DNA from: Candidatus Krumholzibacteriota bacterium
Lineage (GTDB): Bacteria > Krumholzibacteriota > Krumholzibacteriia > JAJRXK01
Assembly (NCBI GenBank): GCA_029262065.1
Contig: JAJDAC010000015.1
Coordinates: forward strand, 62,001-126,000
Direction: 5' to 3'
Length of the DNA stretch: 64,000 nt
Both the position numbers and the translations under genes were made by a program. This document shows, piece by piece, positions 26,673 to 34,051 of the stretch; the stretch's first letter is position 1, and each line of letters begins with the position of its first letter. Below the pieces are notes generated by a model, which was given only the letters and a program-made list of their open reading frames with translations, was not told the origin of the DNA and did no database searches.

Positions 26673-26718
26673 CGGGTTAGAAGTCCGATGCTCTATCCAG
26701 CTGAGCTACGGGCGCGCC
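26673..26718 (-). pseudogene. 5' half of tRNA-Arg(TCT)
   Basis: 46 bases match the 5' half of the intact tRNA-Arg with one mismatch (26676): the acceptor 5' strand, D arm and anticodon loop with TCT, plus three bases of 5' flank. The match begins at 26673, corresponding to 19563 of the intact gene, the same point where the 3' half at 16285-16321 ends. The T arm and acceptor 3' strand are absent. Confidence 0.9.
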
Positions 26719-26722
26719 TGAG

Positions 26723-27001
26723 TCACCTATCGCAGGAACAGGAAATAACCTGTCCGCCGCAAGCCGGGCATCTCTCCACGTCGCAACCGGGAACGTGGAA
26801 CTGCCCCGAGATTACCGCGCAATCATGACAGTTTCGACTGTCGTCCCAACGCGGTCTTTCCTGGCCGTAGGGGATTCTGCGGTAGTTGTTCGAGTCGATC
26901 CGGTAGTGAGTGATTTCCTGGGCGTTGAGTATCTTCTGCGGCCAGTCTGCCGTGACTTCGACGTCCTGGAAGAATACGTAACCCTCTCTCTTCTTGGACA
27001 T
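26723..27001 (-). CDS. small zinc-ribbon-like protein
   Basis: 92 residues. The N-terminal half (GYVFFQDVEVTADWPQKIL) is polar. The C-terminal half carries a cysteine-rich pattern, N-C-H-D-C, then H-V-P-G-C-D-V-E-R-C-P-A-C-G-G and a final C-S-C, that can bind one or two zinc ions. Similar small proteins with the G-C-D-x-E-x-C-P-x-C-G-G-Q motif occur widely in bacteria without a known role, often in accessory regions. The stop lies 5 bp from the tRNA-Arg 5' half, so the gene abuts the recombination scar. Confidence 0.72.
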   Translation of the reverse strand: MSKKREGYVFFQDVEVTADWPQKILNAQEITHYRIDSNNYRRIPYGQERPRWDDSRNCHDCAVISGQFHVPGCDVERCPACGGQVISCSCDR

Positions 27002-27128
27002 TGTGGATTCATGCTCGATTCCGGAAGGCAGCTCGGAAAACCGCGCGAGAATAGCACAGTTGCGGGCTCGCGCCTCAGACGCGTACTTCGCTGCGAAACG
27101 CTGCTCTCAGCCCGAATTGCTTTCAAAC

Positions 27129-27185
27129 TTGACATTAAAGTCCAGAATACTATACTTTAAATGACTTAAAGGCCATTATTCTGGA
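27129..27185 (+). promoter_or_regulatory. promoter and operator of hipBA module 2
   Basis: TTGACA at 27129-27134 and TATACT at 27151-27156, spaced 16 bp, form a near-consensus sigma-70 promoter. An inverted repeat TCCAGAAT (27141-27148) / ATTCTGGA (27178-27185) brackets the -10, and a further small palindrome (CTTTAA-ATGAC-TTAAAG) lies inside. The layout is that of an autorepressed toxin-antitoxin promoter, with the antitoxin as likely repressor. Confidence 0.78.
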
Positions 27186-27192
27186 CATTATA

Positions 27193-27528
27193 ATGAGACG
27201 ACACGACACTATAAACCCACTGCCGGCCCGTCGCGCGCTTCGCAAGCTCGGACAAGACATCCGGGACGCGCGGCGCAGGCGTCGCATTCCGGTAGAAATC
27301 ATGGCGGAGAGGGCCTCAACCAGTCGGACGACCCTAAATAAGGTAGAAAAAGGCGATCCCGGGGTCTCGGTGGGCATCTACGCCCGTGTTCTCTTCGTGC
27401 TCGGCTTGATTGAGCGTCTGGCCGATCTCGCAGACGTGCGAACTGACGATGTCGGCCTTGGGCTGGACGAAGAGCGGCTCCCTGAGCGCATCCGTCGGAG
27501 CCGTCCCCACCGCAAGGACGAGGACTGA
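27193..27528 (+). CDS. hipB: HipB-like antitoxin (XRE helix-turn-helix), module 2
   Basis: 111 residues with a Cro/C1-type helix-turn-helix (IMAERASTSRTTLNKVEKGD) at residues about 36-55, preceded by a basic helix (RDARRRRRIPVE). The tail is acidic, then basic. The promoter and operator palindromes lie directly upstream, with the likely -10 about 40 bp before the ATG, so the 5' leader is short. The stop overlaps the start of hipA (TGATG). Its sequence is clearly different from module 1, so the two modules were acquired independently rather than duplicated here. Confidence 0.85.
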   Translation: MRRHDTINPLPARRALRKLGQDIRDARRRRRIPVEIMAERASTSRTTLNKVEKGDPGVSVGIYARVLFVLGLIERLADLADVRTDDVGLGLDEERLPERIRRSRPHRKDED

Positions 27529-28781
27529 TGGACCGAGAGATCCTTGTCTACATCGACACGAAGAGCGGCCTGTCACTCGTCGGGCGCCTATGGGGACGTC
27601 AACGGAAGAACCGCGAGTCAGCTAGCTTTGAGTACGACGAGGAATGGCTCGCCAACCCCGAGCGGCGCTTTGCTCTGGAGCCTGCCCTGGCACTCGCGCC
27701 CGGCCCCTTTCACACGACCGGCGACAAGCCGCTTTTCGGTGCTATCGGCGACTCCGCTCCCGATCGTTGGGGACGCGTCCTGATGCGCCGGGCGGAGCGG
27801 CGGCGTGCACGACTAGCGGGAGAGACACCCCGTACGTTGGCCGAGATCGACTACCTCCTCATGGTGAATGACGAAGCACGTCAAGGAGCGCTCCGTTTCA
27901 CCACTGAAGAGAGCGGTCAGTTCCTTGCACCTTCGGACGACACCTCAATTCCTCCTCTGGTCGAGCTGCCAAGACTTCTGTCGGCGGCCGATCGCGTGGA
28001 AGCCGAATCCGATAGCGATGAGGACTTGCGGCTCCTTCTTGCACCTGGTTCATCGCTTGGTGGTGCCCGTCCAAAGGCTTCCGTCAAGGACCGCGACACC
28101 CATCTCGCAATTGCCAAGTTCCCTCACCGGAACGACGAGATCGACACAGTCCGGTGGGAAGCTGTCGCGCTCGCTCTCGCGAACAAGGCTGGCATCCCGG
28201 TCCCAACGTGGAGATTGGAAGATGTCGCAGATCGACCAGTACTGATCCTGCGTCGCTTCGACCGTGAGAGCGCAACACGTATTCCATTCTTGTCCGCGAT
28301 GAGCATGCTCGGCGCCTTGGATCTTGAATCGCATTCCTACCTCGAGCTCGTCGACGCGCTTCGGCAGCATGGAGCGAGTCCGAAGGCCGATATGCACCAA
28401 CTCTGGCGCCGCATTGTATTCAACGTGTTGATTTCCAACACAGACGACCACTTGAGAAACCACGGGTTTCTCTATGCCGGTCCGGACGGTTGGCGCTTGT
28501 CCCCAGCGTACGACCTCAATCCCGTTCCCACAGACATCAAGGCTCGCATACTCACTACCAACATCGACTTCGACGATGGGACAGCGTCCCTCGAGCTCGC
28601 TTACAGCGTTGCTTCCTACTTCGAGCTCTCGTCCAGCGATGCACGCTCGATCGCCGCCGAAGTCGGGGCATCTGTATCGAACTGGCGCAAGGAGGCTTCT
28701 GCTGTCGGCCTTGGCAAAGCCGACATCGAACGTCTTTCCTCGGCATTCGAGCACGATGACCTCGCAGCAGCCTGTGCCTAG
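27528..28781 (+). CDS. hipA: HipA-like serine/threonine kinase toxin, module 2
   Basis: 417 residues. Typical HipA blocks are present: the N-terminal barrel (LVGRLWGRQR, FGAIGDSAPDRWGR), the nucleotide-binding loop GSSLGGARPKA, the lysine strand LAIAKFP, the catalytic motif NTDDHLRNHGFLY around D306 and LSPAYDLNPVP. All catalytic residues appear intact. It is a more canonical HipA than the module 1 toxin. Translationally coupled to its antitoxin through the overlapping TGATG. The module begins about 470 bp beyond the tRNA-Arg 5' half, with the zinc-ribbon gene between. Confidence 0.88.
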   Translation: MDREILVYIDTKSGLSLVGRLWGRQRKNRESASFEYDEEWLANPERRFALEPALALAPGPFHTTGDKPLFGAIGDSAPDRWGRVLMRRAERRRARLAGETPRTLAEIDYLLMVNDEARQGALRFTTEESGQFLAPSDDTSIPPLVELPRLLSAADRVEAESDSDEDLRLLLAPGSSLGGARPKASVKDRDTHLAIAKFPHRNDEIDTVRWEAVALALANKAGIPVPTWRLEDVADRPVLILRRFDRESATRIPFLSAMSMLGALDLESHSYLELVDALRQHGASPKADMHQLWRRIVFNVLISNTDDHLRNHGFLYAGPDGWRLSPAYDLNPVPTDIKARILTTNIDFDDGTASLELAYSVASYFELSSSDARSIAAEVGASVSNWRKEASAVGLGKADIERLSSAFEHDDLAAACA

Positions 28782-28858
28782 CTCGTCATCTGGAGCAAGC
28801 AGAGTGGACAGGCTCAGGGGAAACCTGACATAATCCAGGCCCTACGAGAGGTGCGGTA

Positions 28859-29440
28859 ATGTCTCGTCTGATCGCCATTCTGGCACTGTCGGTCTCGCTC
28901 ATCGGGTGGGTCGATCCAGCAAAGGCTGGCAATCCCCGGGTTGGAATCTACGGAGACATTGAAGGGCTCACCCAGCACGTCGACGTGGCGCCGCTCGGCA
29001 CCGGCCAGGTCTACGTGCTGGGCCACGACTACCTCCCGTTCCGTGGATACGGGCTCGGTGTGTTCGCCGACCCGGGGGTCGTCGTGACCCAGGTCACGCC
29101 GTACTGGGGTGGTCCCAACGGCTGCGGACCCAATGCCGACTTCGAGAACCTCCACTGCGCATCGTCCCCGTGCATCGACCAGTCCAACCCGATCCGACTC
29201 TTCCGCGTGGACTTCATGATCCTCCAGTCGGAGGCGTCCGGTCTCACGATCTGCGCCGGGCCGCCTAGCGTCTCCATACTGGAACCGCCGGCGCCCCACT
29301 ACACGCCGTGCAGTCCAGTGAATAGCTACCCGGCTGAACTCGCCGCATCACCGTATGGCGTGGGCTGCGTTGGTCTCGTGACTTCGCCGGTGGCAACGGA
29401 AACAGTGAACTGGGGATCGCTGAAACACCGCTTCGAGTAA
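28859..29440 (+). CDS. secreted hypothetical protein
   Basis: 193 residues with a signal peptide (RLIAILALSVSLIGWVDPAKA). The mature chain starts NPRVGIYGDIEGLTQHVDVA, is rich in Gly and Pro and has several cysteines (GCGPNADFENLHCASSPC, then ICAGPP, PCSP and VGCVG), which could form disulfides in the periplasm or outside. Proteins with this opening and a similar length occur next to sorting-domain proteins in related lineages, but I do not recognise a domain and there is no FlgD-like tail. Stands alone downstream of hipBA module 2. Confidence 0.68.
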   Translation: MSRLIAILALSVSLIGWVDPAKAGNPRVGIYGDIEGLTQHVDVAPLGTGQVYVLGHDYLPFRGYGLGVFADPGVVVTQVTPYWGGPNGCGPNADFENLHCASSPCIDQSNPIRLFRVDFMILQSEASGLTICAGPPSVSILEPPAPHYTPCSPVNSYPAELAASPYGVGCVGLVTSPVATETVNWGSLKHRFE

Positions 29441-29616
29441 TCACCCGGCACGGCTTTCCGACATCGACATATTGAATTTGCATGATCATTCAAAGTACAT
29501 GCTATCGGGCGAAGACTTCGATCCTGACCGGCGGTGGAACTGGAATCCGCATCATTCCCAGTTGTTCCGTGGTCCATGACTTGCTGGACTATCACCGTCT
29601 CGTTTCGGGAGGGATC

Positions 29617-30141
29617 ATGTCCGAGCAAGCTAAACTCACCCCTGAGCAGGTGCAGGGCCGTCTTTCTGGGCTACGCAAGTTCTGTGTCTGGGGAACCGCC
29701 GTGGTAATGGTGTTCGTGATAGTTGTGGGCGGCCATGCCCTGTTCAATGCAAAGAAACTACTGAGCGATAGCACCGTCATCGTGGCCGAGATCGTCGATC
29801 TCGACCAAGGAACACGACGGGCCAAGGGCGGACGGAAGGCGACGACGTACAACGTCACCTATGCCTTCACCGGTGTCGATGGTCGACACATGACGGACAC
29901 CTTCGGCACGAACAAGACGAAGTTCGCGAGCTACGGAAATGCTGGCTCCGTCGAGGTCGTGCAGTCGAAGTCCAACCCCGATCACTTCGATCGCAGGGCA
30001 CTGATCGAACGCCAGTCGAGCTTGCCCAAGCTGATGATGCGCCTGTTTGTGCTGCTGGGCTGCGTTGTCCTGTTTTTCGGGTTCATCTACGGTGTCTCGG
30101 CGTTGAAGCTCAAAGCTCAACTCGAGCCACAGCCGCAATAG
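29617..30141 (+). CDS. DUF3592-like membrane protein
   Basis: 174 residues from the ATG at 29617, chosen for the GGGAGGG site 4 bases upstream; the frame is open from 29482. Two membrane segments (CVWGTAVVMVFVIVVGGHAL and LMMRLFVLLGCVVLFFGFIY) flank a beta domain (TVIVAEIVDLDQGTRRAKGG, YNVTYAFTGVDGRHMTDTFG, VEVVQSKSNPDHFDRRAL). This arrangement, and the wording of the last motif, are those of the DUF3592 family of unknown function. The gene is convergent with the next, with a 10-bp gap. Confidence 0.75.
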   Translation: MSEQAKLTPEQVQGRLSGLRKFCVWGTAVVMVFVIVVGGHALFNAKKLLSDSTVIVAEIVDLDQGTRRAKGGRKATTYNVTYAFTGVDGRHMTDTFGTNKTKFASYGNAGSVEVVQSKSNPDHFDRRALIERQSSLPKLMMRLFVLLGCVVLFFGFIYGVSALKLKAQLEPQPQ

Positions 30142-30151
30142 GCGACGGGAC

Positions 30152-33100
30152 CTATTTCACCAGAGCGAACTTGTTCCCTCGCACCAGACCCGCCACCGAG
30201 AGCCGCTGGTAGTAGACGCCGCTCGACACGGATTGCCCGCGCATGTCCACGCCATTCCAGCTTCGCGTGTGGCTGCCCGCAACCAGAAGCCCCCTGGCAA
30301 GCTGGTACACCAGACGCCCACGGGAGTCGTAGATGCCCCAGTCCACGTGGCCGGTCGCGCTGAGCGACAAGGCCAGCTCGGTGGCGGCGTTGAATGGGTT
30401 GGGGCGGGCTGCAGCCAGGGTGACGTCCGCGACCACACCGGGGATCTGATCTTCGACCGCCGTGGGCGTGGGTACGATGTCTTCCAGATTGGTCAGCTGA
30501 ACCGCGAAGCGATAGGTACGTTGCAGATCGGTCTCCACGATCGAGCCCGCGGTAGGGGCCACTCCTTCTACTACGGCGCCAGCATCGGACGCAAGGCCAC
30601 CCCCGGTAATCCAGATTTCGTTGCCCGCGTCGTCGAACGGAATCACCGATCCCGCGCCACCCTGCGAGCCGTCAGCCGCGGAGTCGAGGAAGCCACACGC
30701 GATGGTCTCGCCAGGCTGGAGTTCCAGCAATCGCGAACCGATCTTGTCGAACGGAAACGCGTTCTGCCCCACTACGTACTGGCCGGCATCGCGCGTGGTG
30801 CCCACGACCAGCACGGTGAATACGCCTTCGGCCTCCACCCGCACCACGAACGGTGTGACCGGATCGGTCGATTGCCAGGCGTAGAAGTCGAACTGGTCGA
30901 CCCGCCACGACTCGAGCGTGCCGCTGCTGTTGGTGTAGGCCGTGGCTTCGTCGATCACCAGGTTCGAGACCCACGCGTCGTGACCCGAGTCACCGACCGT
31001 GGAGTTACCCAACACTACCGTCTGGACGGATTGCCCTGGCCAGAGGTTGGCAAGAATCTGCACTTCGGCCAGCGACAGCACATTCGTCGCCGCCAACTGC
31101 ACGCGCAGGTACCGGCCCTTGCGCTGCACCGGATGGGTGCTCGTGGTGGACGCAGGTCCCAGGTGGAAGATGTCATCGACCCCCACCTGTCCCTGGGTGG
31201 TGATCAGATCGGTCGACACGAACGGATCACTGCTGACGAATATGTGGAAGTCGGCGAGCCGGTCTCCGCAGCAATCGGTGCGGTTCCAGAGCACCACCTC
31301 GGTAAGGTAGTACACCTGCCCGAGGTCGATCTCCCACCACGGCTGAAACTCATTTGCGGTGTGCGTAACCGAACCGTGCGTGTATACGCCGTCGGTGCTG
31401 GTATCGATGGCCAGTTCGGCCAAGCCACCGTACAGAGTCGACGACTGCGACACCGCCGTTCCCCGGGCCACGTTGATGGGCCGGTCCACCGCCATCAACG
31501 AGATCCAGCTCTCCATGAGCTGAACCGCCACCTGGTCTTCGCGGGCCTTGGCCAGCGGTGGCATGGCAACACCCGGTATGACCGTGGCCATGCGCTGATA
31601 CATGACCGACAGTGAAGGGTCCTGCGGCTTGATCACTCGAGCGCCGGCGATCCCCAGGCCATTGGTGACCGGACCGTACAACAATCCCTGCGACGTCAAC
31701 GGTACCGGGAGTCGTGCGTCGAACTGTCCGCGGTTCCCGGTCCCGGGGCGATGGCAATAGCTGCAGTTGGCATCGACGTACGAACGCACGCGGTGCTCTC
31801 GCGACGCAGTGTCGTCGGCCACCGAAGTGGCCGTGAGCAACTGAGGCAACTTAGGGGCGTCGATGTTCGTGTCGAGCGCACCAAGAGCCGAGAGTGTGAT
31901 CAATTGGTTGGCTGTCCGACCGGTCACATCGTAGAACTGATCGCCGTTCAGCTGACGCGTCTTCGGACCCAGCACGCCACCGGCCGCGCTGGTGTGACAA
32001 GTAAGGCAGGCGGTCGAGCTGGGGTAATGCCAGTTCTGGAACCTGGATCCCGTAGCGGTAGCGATTTCCACGGGGTCGTCGAGGCCCGCCGTCAACAGGT
32101 CGGCATCGGAACCGTCGGCCCGCCACTTGTAGGTGACCCCGTAGTCGACGCCCGCGTCTCCCCGCACCAGAAAGCGCGTCTCCAGGCGGCGCACGATCGA
32201 CGGATTGGTATCGTCCACGGGCAACTCGAAGTGCTGGACCAGGACGGTGCCCACGGGAAAATCCCAATCGCCCTCTTCGCTGTAGGCAATCTGTTCGGTG
32301 GTGAGATCGTGGGTGCCATCGTTGGGGATGGCCATCCAGCGGCGCGTTTCCGCCCCGTCCCACCAGGCCGGCTGGTTGAGCGAGTAGGGCATCACACCCG
32401 GAGCCGGCGTCAAACTGGCCAGATCGGTGAAGGCTCCCGTCTGGGACAACAGCGCGGGGGCCGGGCCGTTCAACGACTGGCGGGCGAGCTTGTATATGGG
32501 CACGTCCTGGCCCAGACCACACAGGTAGATCTCACCCTCGAGATCCTGGCCAAACGTGCTGAGCAGACCGGGAGTGAACTGCGTCAGATACTCCTTGGTA
32601 CCCACTCCGGTCGCCGGGTCGTAGTCGATGGCCCAGATACGGTTCTGAGCATAGCCACCGCACACGTAACGTCCGTACAACTCCGGATGTCCGAGGCTGC
32701 GGTAGACGTAGCCACCGATGATGGCGATAGCCTCGCTGCGTTCGAAGTCGAGCACCGGCTCCTTCAGGGTTCCGTAGTAGGTCGATGGTGCGGGGCGTAC
32801 GCCGTCGATGGTCCCCTCACGAAACGGCCATCCGTAGTTGAAGCCGCGCTCGATGACGTTGATTTCTTCCCGCGAGACCTGCCCGATCTCGCCCACCCAC
32901 AGGCGACCGCTCCTCATGTCCTTGGTCAGGCGGTGAGGCGCCCGATGGCCGACCGTGTAGTACTCCTCGAAGATTCCACCGCTTACGTCGAGGAACGGAT
33001 TGTCGTTGGGAATGGTGTACCCCACCCCCGAAACCTCGTCTGGTTCGCCGGCATCGTCGGGAAACCGGCGACGCGGGACGTGGCCGGTCGCGAGGTTTGC

Positions 33101-33838
33101 ATCCACGTCGAGTCGCATGACGCCGCCCTCGAGGGTCATCTCGAGATCCTGGGCCGTCTCGTACCGAAACTGATCACCGATGGTCACGTAGAGATACCCA
33201 TCGTCGCCGAACACCATACCGCCGCCGCGATGCGAACCGTTGTAGAGCCGCAGGTTCAGCATGATGAGTTCTGATGCGGGGTCGGCGACGTAGGTCGCGG
33301 GGTCGAGATCGAATCGCGACAGGCGCAGGTAGGTTCCGAAGAATCCGTTCGTGGAACCACCAGGGTACGAAGCGCCGGGTGGGCGGGCACAGTAGTAGAT
33401 GTACGCGTAGTCGCGCCCGACTGATTGCCCAAACAAAGGATGGAAAGCAAGTCCCAGCGTGCCGCCATCCCACACCACGGCCGTGGTGTTGGTGAGATCG
33501 AGCATCTCGCTCTTGGTCGCGGTCGCGGGGTCGTTGACGAACGATTCGAAGTAACCATCGCGGCTGGCCACGAAGATACGGTTCGTGCCTGGCAGCGGCG
33601 TGAACACCAGGGGGTCGTCGAAGCGGAGGTTGGGAAACGCATCGACCGGGCGGTAACCAATTTGGCTTCCGTCTCCCGGTGTAGTCGGCGGGAACAACCC
33701 GTTCAGGAACGGCCCGACCGGCTCGGGGGTGTCCAACCCCGACTGCGCAGCAGATTCAGCCGAGACGAACAGCGCGAGCGCAAGGCAGGACAACAGCGTG
33801 CTGGCGCGCACGGCCGACGGGAAACTCGATGGGATCAT
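30152..33838 (-). CDS. secreted quinoprotein-type sugar dehydrogenase fused to cytochrome c, discoidin and sorting domains
   Basis: 1228 residues with a signal peptide (STLLSCLALALFVSAESAAQ) and GGGGA upstream of the start. Residues about 60-470 are a beta-propeller of the glucose/sorbosone dehydrogenase family, with RGGGMVFGDDGYLYVTIGDQ and INVIERGFNYGWPF. Two haem c sites follow: CLTCH at 611-615 and CSYCH at 692-696, with a Met-ligand candidate in GVAMPPLA. Next comes an F5/8-type (discoidin) region (WWEIDLGQVYYLTEVVLWNR), then a jelly-roll-like part and the FlgD-like tail (AARPNPFNAATELALSL to KFALVK). I infer an exported, PQQ-dependent aldose-type dehydrogenase with its own electron carrier and a glycan-binding module. 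Confidence 0.85.
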   Translation of the reverse strand: MIPSSFPSAVRASTLLSCLALALFVSAESAAQSGLDTPEPVGPFLNGLFPPTTPGDGSQIGYRPVDAFPNLRFDDPLVFTPLPGTNRIFVASRDGYFESFVNDPATATKSEMLDLTNTTAVVWDGGTLGLAFHPLFGQSVGRDYAYIYYCARPPGASYPGGSTNGFFGTYLRLSRFDLDPATYVADPASELIMLNLRLYNGSHRGGGMVFGDDGYLYVTIGDQFRYETAQDLEMTLEGGVMRLDVDANLATGHVPRRRFPDDAGEPDEVSGVGYTIPNDNPFLDVSGGIFEEYYTVGHRAPHRLTKDMRSGRLWVGEIGQVSREEINVIERGFNYGWPFREGTIDGVRPAPSTYYGTLKEPVLDFERSEAIAIIGGYVYRSLGHPELYGRYVCGGYAQNRIWAIDYDPATGVGTKEYLTQFTPGLLSTFGQDLEGEIYLCGLGQDVPIYKLARQSLNGPAPALLSQTGAFTDLASLTPAPGVMPYSLNQPAWWDGAETRRWMAIPNDGTHDLTTEQIAYSEEGDWDFPVGTVLVQHFELPVDDTNPSIVRRLETRFLVRGDAGVDYGVTYKWRADGSDADLLTAGLDDPVEIATATGSRFQNWHYPSSTACLTCHTSAAGGVLGPKTRQLNGDQFYDVTGRTANQLITLSALGALDTNIDAPKLPQLLTATSVADDTASREHRVRSYVDANCSYCHRPGTGNRGQFDARLPVPLTSQGLLYGPVTNGLGIAGARVIKPQDPSLSVMYQRMATVIPGVAMPPLAKAREDQVAVQLMESWISLMAVDRPINVARGTAVSQSSTLYGGLAELAIDTSTDGVYTHGSVTHTANEFQPWWEIDLGQVYYLTEVVLWNRTDCCGDRLADFHIFVSSDPFVSTDLITTQGQVGVDDIFHLGPASTTSTHPVQRKGRYLRVQLAATNVLSLAEVQILANLWPGQSVQTVVLGNSTVGDSGHDAWVSNLVIDEATAYTNSSGTLESWRVDQFDFYAWQSTDPVTPFVVRVEAEGVFTVLVVGTTRDAGQYVVGQNAFPFDKIGSRLLELQPGETIACGFLDSAADGSQGGAGSVIPFDDAGNEIWITGGGLASDAGAVVEGVAPTAGSIVETDLQRTYRFAVQLTNLEDIVPTPTAVEDQIPGVVADVTLAAARPNPFNAATELALSLSATGHVDWGIYDSRGRLVYQLARGLLVAGSHTRSWNGVDMRGQSVSSGVYYQRLSVAGLVRGNKFALVK

Positions 33839-34051
33839 GGGATGCTTTCCCCGAGAAAAGAACTTTCGAAAGCAGAGGAATAGGGGATTGCCGGACTACG
33901 CACCCAGGCCGCCGAAAGGTACCCCAAATCTTGCTCTCACTTGGCGAAACACGCTACGATTCATTCAGGCGCTAATGACGCCCCCGATCCACAACCCGAT
34001 CGTGACGCGTCTTCCGACGGCAGCGGTCCACCACCTCAACCGCGGCCCAAC

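Noticed and set aside
30233-33274. Two long plus-strand open frames (460 and 507 codons)
   Set aside because: Both are antisense to the quinoprotein gene and have R/H/V-rich low-sense composition; the minus-strand gene has clear domains over the whole length.
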